This document shows positions 22,907-31,785 of a DNA stretch of 64,000 bases, piece after piece. A program made the position numbers and the translations under genes. Position 1 is the stretch's first letter. The number at the start of each line of letters is the position of its first letter. Origin of the DNA: JASHPR01 sp963795055 (GTDB lineage: Bacteria > Actinomycetota > Actinomycetes > Streptosporangiales > Streptosporangiaceae); assembly GCA_963795055.1 (NCBI GenBank), contig CAWCGJ010000025.1:186001-250000 (forward strand), in the 5' to 3' direction. Under the pieces are notes generated by a model. That model was not told the DNA's origin. It did no database searches and saw only the letters and a program-made list of their open reading frames with translations.

Positions 22907-23920
22907 GTGACCGAGGTACCGCTGTCTGTTCTGGATCTTTCGCCGGTCGCCGCCGGGACCACGGCCGGCCAGGCGCTGCGCCAGACCACCGAGCTGGCCC
23001 GGCGCACCGAGGAACTCGGTTACCGGCGGTTCTGGGTCGCCGAGCACCACAACATGCCGGCGATCGCGAGCTCGGCGCCCGCCGTGCTGATCGCGCACCT
23101 GGCCGCGGCCACGTCCACGATCCGGGTGGGCTCGGGCGGGGTGATGCTGCCCAACCACGCTCCGCTGGTGGTGGCCGAGCAGTTCGGCACGCTGGAGGCC
23201 CTGCACCCGGGCCGGATCGACCTGGGCATCGGCCGGGCGCCCGGTACCGACCAGCTCACGGCGCTGGCGCTGCGCCGCACGATGGAGGGCCTGTCGGCGG
23301 AGAACTTCCCGCAGGAGCTTCTCGGCCTGATCCAGCTGTTCACCGGCGGGGACGCCCCGGCGCAGATCACCGCCACCCCCGGCCTGGGCGACATGCCCGC
23401 GATCTGGCTGCTGGGGTCGAGCGGGTACAGCGCGCAGCTGGCGGGCCTGCTGGGGCTGCCGTTCTCGTTCGCGCACCACTTCAGCTCGGCTAACACCGTG
23501 CCCGCGCTGGCCCTGTACCGGGAGAACTTCCGGCCGTCGCAATGGCTGGAGCGCCCTTACGCCATGGTCGCGGTGAACGCGATCTGCGCCGACACCGACG
23601 AGCGCGCCGAGTGGCTGGCCGGCCCCGCCGCCCTGTCGTTCCTGCGGCTGCGCACCGGGCGGCCGCAGCCGCTGGCCAGCCCCGAGGAGGCGGCCGCCTA
23701 CCCGTACGCCCCCGGCGAGCGGGACCTGGCCTGGGGGCGGTTCGCCGACCAGGCGCTCGGCTCGCCGGACACGGTGCGCGCGCAGCTAGCCGGGCTGCTC
23801 GAGCGCACCGGCGCCGACGAGCTGATGCTGACCACGATGGTCTACGACATCGCCGACCGGATCCGCTCCTTCGAGCTCATCACCGAGAAGATCGCCGCCG
23901 GGCTGCGCCGCCCCGGATAG
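22907..23920 (+). CDS. Luciferase-like monooxygenase family protein (LLM, MsnO8-like)
   Basis: The 337-residue product has the pattern of the MsnO8 branch: PLSVLDLSPVAAGTT at the start, YRRFWVAEHHNMPAIASSAP, IRVGSGGVMLPNHAPLVVAE, GRIDLGIGRAPGTD and a late IADRIRSFELI. These enzymes use reduced flavin or F420; substrate unknown. The GTG at 22907 places the first beta strand at the very start, as in homologues; a TTG at 22895 is also possible. It converges with an ABC1-family kinase gene. Confidence 0.88.
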   Translation: MTEVPLSVLDLSPVAAGTTAGQALRQTTELARRTEELGYRRFWVAEHHNMPAIASSAPAVLIAHLAAATSTIRVGSGGVMLPNHAPLVVAEQFGTLEALHPGRIDLGIGRAPGTDQLTALALRRTMEGLSAENFPQELLGLIQLFTGGDAPAQITATPGLGDMPAIWLLGSSGYSAQLAGLLGLPFSFAHHFSSANTVPALALYRENFRPSQWLERPYAMVAVNAICADTDERAEWLAGPAALSFLRLRTGRPQPLASPEEAAAYPYAPGERDLAWGRFADQALGSPDTVRAQLAGLLERTGADELMLTTMVYDIADRIRSFELITEKIAAGLRRPG

Positions 23921-23936
23921 CTGTGTCGGGGCGGGG

Positions 23937-25481
23937 CTAGTCGAGGACGAGCGGCGGAGGCGCCTTCCGCCGGGCCTGCGGCACCCACGAGGCGGCCTCG
24001 GCCTCGCCGATCGGGGTGGACGGCGGGCCGAGCACGAAGGGCCAGATCTCCTCGGCGATCGCGCGCCAGTTGGCGGTGGCGGTCAGCTCGCCGAGCAGCC
24101 CGAACAGGCCCAGGTTGATGCGCTGGAGGATCACGTAGGACCGCGGGATGCGCGCGTAGGTGGTCACCGGGTTGCGCACGTCGAAGAACCGGCGCACGAC
24201 CGCGGAGGAGTAGTCCCCGGTCATGGTCAGCGGCCGTGACTCGCGAACGGTGTCGTAGAACACGGCCATGTACTCGATGACCTGCTGGGTGCTCAGCGGC
24301 GCGCCCGGGCGCAGGAAGCCGGCCTGCTCCAGGTTCCGGCGGAACGCCTCAGGATCATGCTCAACGGCCACGTACCGGGCCATGTTCGCCAGCGGCGCCA
24401 GCTCTGCCGGGGTGAAGTGCCGGACCAGCCCGAAGTCCAGGAAGGTGACCTTGCCGCCGCCGTGGAACAGGTAGTTGCCCGGGTGCGGGTCGCCGTTGAA
24501 CGCGCGCAGCTCGTACAGGCTGCGGAACACGAAGCGGTAGATCGTCTCCGCGGCCAGGTCGCGCTCGGCCTGCGGCCAGCTGGCCAGCTCGGCGAAGCGG
24601 GCCCCGTCGGCTAGCTCGCTGGTCACCACCCGCCGGGTCGACAGCTCATCGACGATCGACGGGATGGTGATCGTGGGATGCCCGGCGTAGTAGGCGGCGA
24701 AGAAGCGCTGGTTGTCGGCCTCGCGGCGGTAATCGAGCTCCTCAAGGACCCGTTCGCGCAGCTCGGCGAGCAGCGCGTCGACGTCCTGGCTCGGCGCGGT
24801 GACCCGCAGCATCCGGCGCAGCAGGGCCACGTTACCCAGGTCCGCCGCGATGGTCTCGGCGATCCCGGGGTACTGCACCTTCACCGCGACCGCGCGGCCG
24901 TCGTGCGTGATCGCCCGGTGCACCTGCCCGATCGACGCCGCGGCGATCGGCTCGGGGTCCCAGCGGGCGAACGCCTGCTCCGGGGGACGGCCCAGCTCGG
25001 CCTCCACCATCTGCGCGGCGAGCTCCGCGCTCATCGGCGGGACGCTGTCCTGCAGCCGGGATAGCGTGCGGCGCACGCCGGGCGACAGGCCGTTGTCGAT
25101 GTAGCTGGCCATCTGACCCAGCTTCATCAGCACGCCCTTCATCGTGCCCAGCGTGGCCGCGACGTCCTCGGCGGTCTGCAGCGCCAGGTCATGGCGCAGC
25201 TGCTGGCGGTGCTGGCCGGCGGCCGCGAACAGCCGCGGAGCGCTGCCCGCGTAACGCGCCCCGCCGCGCGCGACGAGCCCGAGCGCGGCCAGCCCACGGC
25301 GCAGCCGCAGGTTCGGCGGCCCGAGCGGCCCGGCCCGGCGGCGCAGCAGCGCGGCTGCGGCCACGCCCGCGGCCACGCCGGCGGTGGCCGCGCCGGCCAG
25401 CGCCGTCACCCGCCCCGCGCGCAGCCCGTCGGCGCGCGCTCCGCCGCGAGGGCCGACCCGCGCCACGCGAGGCCGCCTCAC
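23937..25481 (-). CDS. ABC1/AarF (UbiB-like) atypical kinase family protein
   Basis: The 514-residue protein shows the ABC1 signatures: KLGQMASYIDNG (KxGQ motif, about residues 120-131), AAASIGQVHRA, VAVKVQYPGI with the conserved Lys, NGDPHPGNYLFHGGG (catalytic loop) and FLDFGLVRHF (metal DFG). A hydrophobic stretch near residues 25-50 could anchor it. Family members act in lipid or quinone metabolism as ATP-binding proteins. The GTG overlaps the stop of the upstream MpaB-like gene (GTGA), indicating an operon. Confidence 0.9.
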   Translation of the reverse strand: MRRPRVARVGPRGGARADGLRAGRVTALAGAATAGVAAGVAAAALLRRRAGPLGPPNLRLRRGLAALGLVARGGARYAGSAPRLFAAAGQHRQQLRHDLALQTAEDVAATLGTMKGVLMKLGQMASYIDNGLSPGVRRTLSRLQDSVPPMSAELAAQMVEAELGRPPEQAFARWDPEPIAAASIGQVHRAITHDGRAVAVKVQYPGIAETIAADLGNVALLRRMLRVTAPSQDVDALLAELRERVLEELDYRREADNQRFFAAYYAGHPTITIPSIVDELSTRRVVTSELADGARFAELASWPQAERDLAAETIYRFVFRSLYELRAFNGDPHPGNYLFHGGGKVTFLDFGLVRHFTPAELAPLANMARYVAVEHDPEAFRRNLEQAGFLRPGAPLSTQQVIEYMAVFYDTVRESRPLTMTGDYSSAVVRRFFDVRNPVTTYARIPRSYVILQRINLGLFGLLGELTATANWRAIAEEIWPFVLGPPSTPIGEAEAASWVPQARRKAPPPLVLD

Positions 25482-26371
25482 GCCGGCCGCGCCGCGGCGC
25501 GCATCCGCGCCACGATCCGCTGCCGTGCCTCCAGCACCCCGGGCTCGCCCAGGAACAGGGCGTCGAGCACCCCGAGCACCTGCCGGATCTCCTCCCGGCG
25601 CCCGGGGGTCAGCGGCGGCGCGTCGTACCCGTACATCTCCCGGGCCCAGTCCGGCAGCGCGACCACCGCGCCGTACCGGACGTCCTGCCAGATCTCGGCG
25701 ACGTCCTCATCCAGGCCCGGCGGGTCGAGGAGGTACGCCATCGACTCGCCGGCGGCGGGGGTGCAGCGCAGCTCGGGCCGCACCGACGCCAGGTACGCGC
25801 CCAGCTCGGCCGCGCTCGACGGGGCCAGGCCCGAGGGCACCCCGACGAGCTCGGCCGCGACCACCATCTCCGCCACGTAGCGGTCGGCGTCCTGCGGCGA
25901 GACCGGCGTCCCGAACAGCCCGCGGACGGCCAGGGCGGACTCGACCAGCGCGGCGTGTATCCACAGCAGCAGCGCGGGATCGCTCGCCTCGTACGAACGC
26001 CCGGTGATCTCGTCCACGCCGCGGACGTGGGTGTGGATCCGGCGCACCCGCGCCGCGGCCTGCTCCGCCGCCGCGCGCTCGCCGAAGCTGATCGTCGCGA
26101 GGTACGCCGATATGGCGGCGAGCCTGCCCACCGGATCCCGGCGCCAGGTGCTGTGCTGGTCGACTCCGGCCATGGCGAGCGGGTGCAGCGCCTGCATCAT
26201 CAGCGACCGCAGGCCGGCCACCGGGCCGCCCAGGTCGGCGCTCATCTTCCAGGTCACGCTGGCCGGGCCGAAGAAGCCGTCGTCGGCGGGGCGTTCCGGC
26301 ACCCCGGCCACGTAGGCCGCTGCCGACCGCTCGATCAGCCCGGCCGCGGTCGCGTACGATTCCGCGGTCAT
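25478..26371 (-). CDS. Oxygenase MpaB/latex-clearing-like (DUF2236) protein
   Basis: The 297-residue product fits the DUF2236 family: GGPVAGLRSLMMQALHPLAM with a conserved His, GVDQHSTWRRDPVGRLAAIS, VRRIHTHVRGVDEITGRSYE, DPALLLWIHAALVESALAV and a C-terminal WAREMYGYDAPPL. Homologues bind haem through conserved histidines and act as hydrolases or oxygenases (MpaB, Lcp). I use the ATG at 26371; the frame is open further upstream but loses coding character. It lies first in a two-gene operon with the ABC1 kinase. Confidence 0.85.
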   Translation of the reverse strand: MTAESYATAAGLIERSAAAYVAGVPERPADDGFFGPASVTWKMSADLGGPVAGLRSLMMQALHPLAMAGVDQHSTWRRDPVGRLAAISAYLATISFGERAAAEQAAARVRRIHTHVRGVDEITGRSYEASDPALLLWIHAALVESALAVRGLFGTPVSPQDADRYVAEMVVAAELVGVPSGLAPSSAAELGAYLASVRPELRCTPAAGESMAYLLDPPGLDEDVAEIWQDVRYGAVVALPDWAREMYGYDAPPLTPGRREEIRQVLGVLDALFLGEPGVLEARQRIVARMRAAARPA

Positions 26372-26495
26372 ACCAGCCAAGCTACCCGGATAACACGCGT
26401 GGGCCGCGGGCCGCGGTTCCTGGCCGTGCCCGGGCCCGGCGGATAGGTTACTTGGGTACTGACGCCCAGGCGGTGGAGGGGCCGCGGGGGGGATC

Positions 26496-28484
26496 ATGCC
26501 GAAGCCGGTACGGGCGGGCCAGCGGTACCTGCCTGGGCTCGACGGGCTGCGCGCGCTGGCCGTGATCGCGGTGATCGCCTTCCACGAGCAGCTGGGCTGG
26601 GCGCCGGGGGGGCTGCTGGGGGTGGGGGTGTTCTTCACCCTGTCCGGTTACCTGATCACCGATCTGCTGCTGGGGCAGTGGGCCAGGACCGGACGGCTGG
26701 CGCTGGCCGATTTCTGGCTGCGGCGGGCCCGGCGGCTGCTGCCGGCGCTGTTCGTGATGCTCATCGTGGTCAGCGCCTGGGTGACCGTGGCCGACCGGGC
26801 CCAGCTGGCGCGGCTGCGCGGCGCGGTCACCGCGGCCGCGACCTACTCCTCCAACTGGTATCTGATCGTCGAGAACCAGTCCTACTTCGCCCGGTTCGCG
26901 CCGCCCGCGCCCCTAGATCACCTGTGGTCGCTGGCCGTGGAGGAACAGTTCTACTTGCTCTGGCCCTGGCTGCTGCTGGCCGGGCTGCTGTGCCTGCGGC
27001 GGGCGCGGAAGGGCCGGCCCGGCGGAGTGGCCTGGCTGGCGCTGCCCACGCTGGCCCTGGCCGTCGGCTCGGGCGTGGCCATGCTCGCGCTGTACCACCC
27101 CGGGCTGGACCCGACCCGGGTGTATGAGGGCACCGACACCCGCGCCGCCGGGGTCTTGATCGGCGCGGCGCTGGCCATGGCCTGGCCCAGCCGGGACGCC
27201 GCCGCGGAGGGGCGGGCCCGGACCTGGCTCGACGCCGGCGGGTTCGCCGGGCTGGCCGTGATCGGCGTGCTGATCTGGCGCACCGGCCAGTACTCCCCGT
27301 TCCTCTACCGCGGCGGGATCATCGTGCTGTCGGTGGCCGCCGCGGCGGTCATCGCCGCGGTGGCCACCCCCGGTACGCGGACCGGCCGCTCCCTGGGCTG
27401 GGCTCCGCTGCGCTGGGTGGGGGTCCGCTCCTACGGGATCTACCTGTGGCATTATCCGGTCATCGTGCTAACCACCGCGGCCTACGCCACCGAAGACCTC
27501 GCCCGCGCGGTCGTCCAGGTCGCCGCCACCATCGCCATCGCCGCCCTGTCCTGGCGGTACATCGAGGAGCCCATCCGCCGGGACGGCCTGACCCAGTACT
27601 GGCGCCGCCTGGACGGGTACCGGTTCACCCGGACCGCCCGGCCCGTTGCCCTGGCCGCCCTCGCGGCCAGCGCCGGGGTGCTGTTCGCAGCGTGCGCGGG
27701 CCTTAGCGGCGCGGTCCGGCCTCCAGCCGCCAGCGACGCGTCGTCCGTGCCGGTCGGCTCCACCCTGCCCGTCGGCCCCGCAGCCGGCGGCGGGCAGCCC
27801 GCGGCCGCGCACCCGGACCAGGGGATACCCGCACCGCCCCCCTCTCCCGCGGCCGCCCCCGGGGCCCCGCGCACCTCCTGCCAGGCCGTCGCCCACCTGG
27901 GCGACTCCACGTCCGACGGCCTGGTCTCCCCCGACTACCTGCCCGACCCCGCTCAGCGCCTGGTCGCCCAGTACCAGCGCGTCGGCGTTCAGCAGGTCCT
28001 CACCAACATCGTCGGCGCGAACTCGATCGTGGAGACGCTCCCCGGCGACACCAACGGCTACGACGCCGCGCGCGCCATCGCGGCCGGGGGATTCCGCGGC
28101 TGCTGGGTGATCGCCCTGGGCACCAACGACACCGCCGACGTCGCCATCGGGTCCAACGTCGGCCGGGCGGCCCGGATCCGGGAGATGATGTCCGTCGCCC
28201 ACGGCGAGCCCGTGATGTGGGTCAACGTCATCTCGCTCGTGCCCGGTGGCCCGTACGCCGAGGCGAACATGCAGCTGTGGAACGCCGCCCTGCTCCAGGC
28301 CTGCGCCCGCTACCCCAACATGCGGATCTTCAACTGGGCCGCCCAGGTCGAGCCCCGGTGGTTCATCGACGACGGCATCCACTACACCTCGGCCGGGTAC
28401 GCCGCCCGCGCCCACAAGATCGCCGTCGCCCTGGCCCGCGCGTTCCCGGCCACCGGCCCGAGCCCAGGCTGCGTGGTCAGCTGA
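26496..28484 (+). CDS. OafA-type membrane acyltransferase with C-terminal SGNH domain
   Basis: The 662-residue protein begins RYLPGLDGLRALAVIAVIAF, the acyltransferase-3 signature with a conserved His in FHEQLGW. About ten membrane helices up to residue 400 include DHLWSLAVEEQFYLLWPW. A Pro/Ala-rich linker leads to an extracellular SGNH domain: GDSTSDGLV (Ser), IALGTNDTAD (Asn) and DDGIHYTSAGYA (Asp, His). Such fusions O-acetylate cell-wall sugars or lipids. A purine-rich site precedes the ATG. It stands alone between divergent and convergent neighbours. Confidence 0.93.
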   Translation: MPKPVRAGQRYLPGLDGLRALAVIAVIAFHEQLGWAPGGLLGVGVFFTLSGYLITDLLLGQWARTGRLALADFWLRRARRLLPALFVMLIVVSAWVTVADRAQLARLRGAVTAAATYSSNWYLIVENQSYFARFAPPAPLDHLWSLAVEEQFYLLWPWLLLAGLLCLRRARKGRPGGVAWLALPTLALAVGSGVAMLALYHPGLDPTRVYEGTDTRAAGVLIGAALAMAWPSRDAAAEGRARTWLDAGGFAGLAVIGVLIWRTGQYSPFLYRGGIIVLSVAAAAVIAAVATPGTRTGRSLGWAPLRWVGVRSYGIYLWHYPVIVLTTAAYATEDLARAVVQVAATIAIAALSWRYIEEPIRRDGLTQYWRRLDGYRFTRTARPVALAALAASAGVLFAACAGLSGAVRPPAASDASSVPVGSTLPVGPAAGGGQPAAAHPDQGIPAPPPSPAAAPGAPRTSCQAVAHLGDSTSDGLVSPDYLPDPAQRLVAQYQRVGVQQVLTNIVGANSIVETLPGDTNGYDAARAIAAGGFRGCWVIALGTNDTADVAIGSNVGRAARIREMMSVAHGEPVMWVNVISLVPGGPYAEANMQLWNAALLQACARYPNMRIFNWAAQVEPRWFIDDGIHYTSAGYAARAHKIAVALARAFPATGPSPGCVVS

Positions 28485-28514
28485 CCGTCCGGCGGCGGCG
28501 GGCCGGAGGCAGGC

Positions 28515-29468
28515 TCAGCGGTGGGCGTGGCTCAGGTGCGCGCCCAGCACGTCGGCGCCGAAGTCGCTGCGGGGACGGCGCAGCACGGTGTGCTGGTGGT
28601 TGCCGTTCTCGGTCGTGTTGTCGTATTCGATCAGCAGATCGTCGCCCTGCACCCGGTAGTAGTGCCGGACGCCCGGCGTGGCCGGCCCCTGCCAGGCGAA
28701 GTACAGCTCTTCGGTGTTGGTCCGGGCGGCCTCGCGGGCGGCCAGGCCGGCGGGCAGCCGGTCGAGGTAAAGCGTCACGAGCCGGTCCAGCAGCGTGCGC
28801 GCCGCCGGGCCGAGCCGGGAGGCGGCGATGCCGACCGGGTCGATCCGGTCCTGGGCTCGTGACTTGGTACCCGAGCGGATGTCGTAAGGGGCCTGCCCCG
28901 CCACCACCGCGATCTCCCGCTGCGCCGGGTCCAGCGCGGCCAGAAGCTCTCGCGCCAGGTCCTCCTCCAGGGGAAGCGGCCGGGACACCGCCTGGCCGCC
29001 GTAGCTGACGCGGGCGGGGTTGGCGCCCAGGAAGACCGGGGCCGGGGAGATCTCGTCTCCCCGCAGGGTCATCGTGACCGACAGGTGGTGGCCTTCGAAG
29101 CGCCACGACCACGGGTCATCGCCGTCCGGGTCACCGAAGACGGCCACCCAGTAGTCGTCGCTGTGCCGGTGCCGCCGCCACCGTTCCTGCCGGTCGAGCA
29201 CCTCCTCCAGGGCGATGATCACCATCGCCTGCGCGTAGGCGTGCTCGCTCAGCCCGGTGGACAGCAGCCGGTGGGCGGCCTTGCGGGCCGGCACGCTCAT
29301 GTCGGCGATGCTGGCCCCGGGCCTGCGCTCCGGGCGGTACTCGAGCCAGCGGCGAGCGGCGTCGTCGGAGAACGGGCGCGCCGCCAGCTCGAGCTGCCCG
29401 CCGGGCAGCTCCTTCAGCAGGACGGTGGCGGCCGACCGCATCTGGCCGGGGAGGGAATCGTCAGCCAT
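28515..29468 (-). CDS. DUF3500 domain protein
   Basis: The 317-residue product matches the DUF3500 pattern: WSWRFEGHHLSVTMTLRGDE, FLGANPARV, PLPLEEDLARELLAAL, RHYYRVQGDDLLIEYDNT with TENGNHQHTVLRRP and a C-terminal DFGADVLGAHL. The His-rich motifs (EGHHLS, GNHQH) suggest a metal or catalytic site, but the function of the family is not established to my knowledge. The ATG at 29468 begins the recognisable protein; the frame remains open upstream without support. No signal peptide. Confidence 0.85.
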   Translation of the reverse strand: MADDSLPGQMRSAATVLLKELPGGQLELAARPFSDDAARRWLEYRPERRPGASIADMSVPARKAAHRLLSTGLSEHAYAQAMVIIALEEVLDRQERWRRHRHSDDYWVAVFGDPDGDDPWSWRFEGHHLSVTMTLRGDEISPAPVFLGANPARVSYGGQAVSRPLPLEEDLARELLAALDPAQREIAVVAGQAPYDIRSGTKSRAQDRIDPVGIAASRLGPAARTLLDRLVTLYLDRLPAGLAAREAARTNTEELYFAWQGPATPGVRHYYRVQGDDLLIEYDNTTENGNHQHTVLRRPRSDFGADVLGAHLSHAHR

Positions 29469-29525
29469 GCTCCCGGTATACCCGAGCACCTCCTCGCCAT
29501 AGACCACAGAGTTTAGGTTGAGGAC

Positions 29526-30185
29526 GTGACCAGGACGCCGCTGCAGAACCGGGTCAATCCCGCCGGCGAGATCGTGGCCGATCCCGCGCGCGGGCTGCTG
29601 ATGGGCAACCGCGGCTGCCTGCACCGCGCCGACCGCACGCTGGGCGCCGCGCGCTGGCGCTCGAAGCTGTGGATCTGCTGCGTGCTGGAATGGCGGGGCG
29701 TCCGGCGCGACCCGATGCCCCCGGGCCGCTGGACGGCGCTGTTCTTCCTGGACGAGGCCACGGCGCTGGCCGCCGGGCACCGCCCGTGCGGGTACTGCCG
29801 CCGCCCGGCGTATGAGTCGTTCGCGGAAGCATGGCGCCGGGCGCAGGGGCTGGCGCAGCGTCCGCGCGCGGGCGAGATGGACGCCCGGCTGCACGCCGAG
29901 CGGGTCGACCCGCGCACGCGGCGCCAGCGGACCCGCCCGGCGCGGGCCGGCGAGCTGCCCGACGGCGCGATGGTCCGCCGGGACGGCGCCTGCGGCCTGC
30001 TGGCCGACGGGTACTTCGTGCCGTGGTCGTTCGCCGGCTACCTGGCCCCGGTCGCGCTGCGGCCGGGCATGCCGGTCGAGTTGCTGACCCCGCCCGCGTC
30101 CGTCGCCGCGCTCGCGGCCGGCTACCGCCCGCTGCTGCACCCGAGCGTCGCCGGGCCGGACGGGGCCGGCCGCGGTCCGGGCTAG
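29526..30185 (+). CDS. Conserved protein of unknown function with CxxC motif
   Basis: The 219-residue product starts TRTPLQNRVNPAGEIVADPA and continues RGLLMGNRGCLH, WRSKLWICCVLEW, and FFLDEATALAAGHRPCGYCR. I recall this pattern from uncharacterised proteins of several phyla. HRPCGYCRR may bind a metal. The C-terminal 60 residues are less conserved-looking. Its stop overlaps the stop of the convergent ridA-like gene. A GTG start is used; the divergent DUF3500 gene is 57 bp away. Confidence 0.75.
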   Translation: MTRTPLQNRVNPAGEIVADPARGLLMGNRGCLHRADRTLGAARWRSKLWICCVLEWRGVRRDPMPPGRWTALFFLDEATALAAGHRPCGYCRRPAYESFAEAWRRAQGLAQRPRAGEMDARLHAERVDPRTRRQRTRPARAGELPDGAMVRRDGACGLLADGYFVPWSFAGYLAPVALRPGMPVELLTPPASVAALAAGYRPLLHPSVAGPDGAGRGPG

Positions 30186-30571
30186 CGGTCGCGGGCCGCC
30201 ACGGCCTGCAGCTCGATCTTCGCGCCGAACGGCAGCGCGCCCGCCTGGAACGTGAACCGGGCCGGAGCCCGGGCCGGATCGGGGAACTGCCGGCGCCACC
30301 AGTCGTTGATCTCGCCGTAGTCGCCGATGTCGCCGAGCACCACCTGCACGTCGAGCAGGTCGTCGGCGGAGTACCCAGCGGCGGCGGCGATGGCCATCAC
30401 GTTGGCCCAGGCGCGGTCGGCCTCCTCGGCGAAGGTCCCCGGCACGAACCTCCCGTCCGGGTCCAGCGCGGGCATCCCGCTGATGAACAAGATCCCGTTG
30501 GCCTCGCTGCCCAGGCTGAACGGGAAGCCCGCCGGGAGCCCGGGCCCGGACCCGATTCTGCTGATCGTCAT
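30182..30571 (-). CDS. RidA (YjgF/YER057c/UK114) family protein
   Basis: The 129-residue product has the RidA fold pattern: PFSLGSEANGILFISGMPAL, DRAWANVMAIAAAAGYSADD, LLDVQVVLGDIGDYGEIND and APARFTFQAGALPFGAKIEL with QAVA at the end. Typical RidA enzymes deaminate reactive enamines or imines; the usual Arg in the PxRxxV motif is present here as PARFTF. ATG 30571 gives normal family length. Confidence 0.9.
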   Translation of the reverse strand: MTISRIGSGPGLPAGFPFSLGSEANGILFISGMPALDPDGRFVPGTFAEEADRAWANVMAIAAAAGYSADDLLDVQVVLGDIGDYGEINDWWRRQFPDPARAPARFTFQAGALPFGAKIELQAVAARDR

Positions 30572-30617
30572 GCAGAACCGGTAGCACGCCGGACACGTGG
30601 TATGGGGAGGGTTCCCC

Positions 30618-30639
30618 TTGTGAGCGGCGCGGCTCACAA
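30618..30639 (+). promoter_or_regulatory. Strong inverted repeat in the leader of the 106-residue gene
   Basis: TTGTGAGC and GCTCACAA are perfect 8-bp arms around a GC-rich hexamer. A second, outer pairing (TTCCCCTTG near 30612 with CAAGGGAA near 30649) could form an alternative stem. It ends about 30 bp before the ATG at 30672, so an operator or leader structure is likely. Confidence 0.5.
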
Positions 30640-30671
30640 CGCACCCTGCAAGGGAAAACGGGAGGTCTGAG

Positions 30672-30992
30672 ATGACCCGGCTGAACGTGAACGACGCACG
30701 GTGCGAGGCGCTGTTCGTTTCTGGCTTGCAGCGCTCAGACGTGCCGGACGCGGCGGCACTGGCCGAGATCATCAGCGCCGCGGTGCGGCAGTACGGCATC
30801 CGCGGCTGCGCCAGCCGGATGGCACAGGAGTTCGGCGATCACCCGGAGGCGGCTGCCGCCCGCATGCGCTGGGTCAGGCAGCTGACCGCCGAGGTGTCCG
30901 TAGCGCGGCCACCGCAGCTGCCCCGCGGGGGCGAGCGGCTGCGGTACCGCGGCGGCGGCCAGGACACCGGGCCGCTCCCCTGCGCCGCCTGA
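30672..30992 (+). CDS. Small conserved actinomycete protein of unknown function
   Basis: The 106-residue product begins MTRLNVNDARCEALFVSGLQ and contains RQYGIRGCASRMAQEFGDHP followed by EAAAARMRWVRQ. I recall similar small proteins as frequent in streptomycete-like genomes, without a known role. GGGAGG lies seven bases before the ATG. The tail is Arg/Gly/Pro-rich and probably disordered. A leader hairpin precedes it. Confidence 0.7.
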   Translation: MTRLNVNDARCEALFVSGLQRSDVPDAAALAEIISAAVRQYGIRGCASRMAQEFGDHPEAAAARMRWVRQLTAEVSVARPPQLPRGGERLRYRGGGQDTGPLPCAA

Positions 30993-31026
30993 CGTCCGGG
31001 CGCCGACCGCCCGTTAAGGTGGCGGC

Positions 31027-31764
31027 ATGTCCACTCGCCTGGTGCATCTCGTGATCGACGCCAACGACCCGCCGAAACTGGCCCGGTTCTGGGCGGCCGC
31101 CCTGGGCTGGGAGGTGGCGGCCGAGGAGCCCGACGAGGTCGACGTGTGGCCATCCGGCTACCGCTACCCGGACCCGGCGGCGCTGCCGCTGGTGTTCGTG
31201 CTCGTCGCCGAGGCGAAGACGGTCAAGAACCGGGTGCACCTGGACCTGGCCACCGAGTCGGCCGGGCACCAGGCGGATGTGGTGGCCCGGCTGCGCGAGC
31301 TGGGCGCGCGCCCGCTCGACATCGGCCAGGGCGACGTGCCGTGGGTAGTGCTGGCCGACCCGGAGGGCAACGAGCTGTGCGTGCTCGAGCCGCGGGCGGT
31401 CTACGCCGACACCGGGCCGGTGGCCGCGGTGGTGGTCGACTCCCCGGACCCGGCGGCGCTGGCCGGATTCTGGGAGCTGGCCTCCGGCTGGGTGCTGAGC
31501 CGGTCGGAGGACGGCTTCGTGGCGTTCCGGTCGCCGCAGGGGGTCGGGCCGTACCTGGAGTTCCTGCGGGTGGACGACCCGAAGACGGTCAAGGACCGGG
31601 TGCACCCGGATGTGGCCCCGCATAAGGGTGAGGACCACGAGGCCGCGGTGAAGGTGCTGCAGGAGGCGGGCGCCGTGCCGGTCGACATCGGCCAGGGCGA
31701 CGTGTCCTGGACGGTGCTGGCCGACCCGCAGGGGCACGAGTTCTGCGTCCTGTCCCCGCGCTGA
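31027..31764 (+). CDS. Two-domain VOC (glyoxalase-like) family protein
   Basis: The 245-residue product repeats one module twice: DANDPPKLARFWAAALGWEV...NRVHLDLATE...DIGQGDVPWVVLADPEGNEL (cited in parts) and then DSPDPAALAGFWELASGWVL...DRVHPDVAPH...DIGQGDVSWTVLADPQGHEF. Each is a glyoxalase_6-type half. The second His/Glu pair (VHxD, EF/EL) could bind metal. Role unknown; such proteins include dioxygenase relatives and antibiotic-binding proteins. The ATG start has only a weak ribosome site. Confidence 0.88.
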   Translation: MSTRLVHLVIDANDPPKLARFWAAALGWEVAAEEPDEVDVWPSGYRYPDPAALPLVFVLVAEAKTVKNRVHLDLATESAGHQADVVARLRELGARPLDIGQGDVPWVVLADPEGNELCVLEPRAVYADTGPVAAVVVDSPDPAALAGFWELASGWVLSRSEDGFVAFRSPQGVGPYLEFLRVDDPKTVKDRVHPDVAPHKGEDHEAAVKVLQEAGAVPVDIGQGDVSWTVLADPQGHEFCVLSPR

Positions 31765-31785
31765 GCCGTTACCCGGCCCGGCGCG

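Noticed and set aside
29469..30644. Upstream extension of the DUF3500 frame across the neighbouring genes
   Set aside because: It is antisense to the CxxC protein and overlaps the RidA gene in another frame. The recognisable DUF3500 protein begins at ATG 29468.
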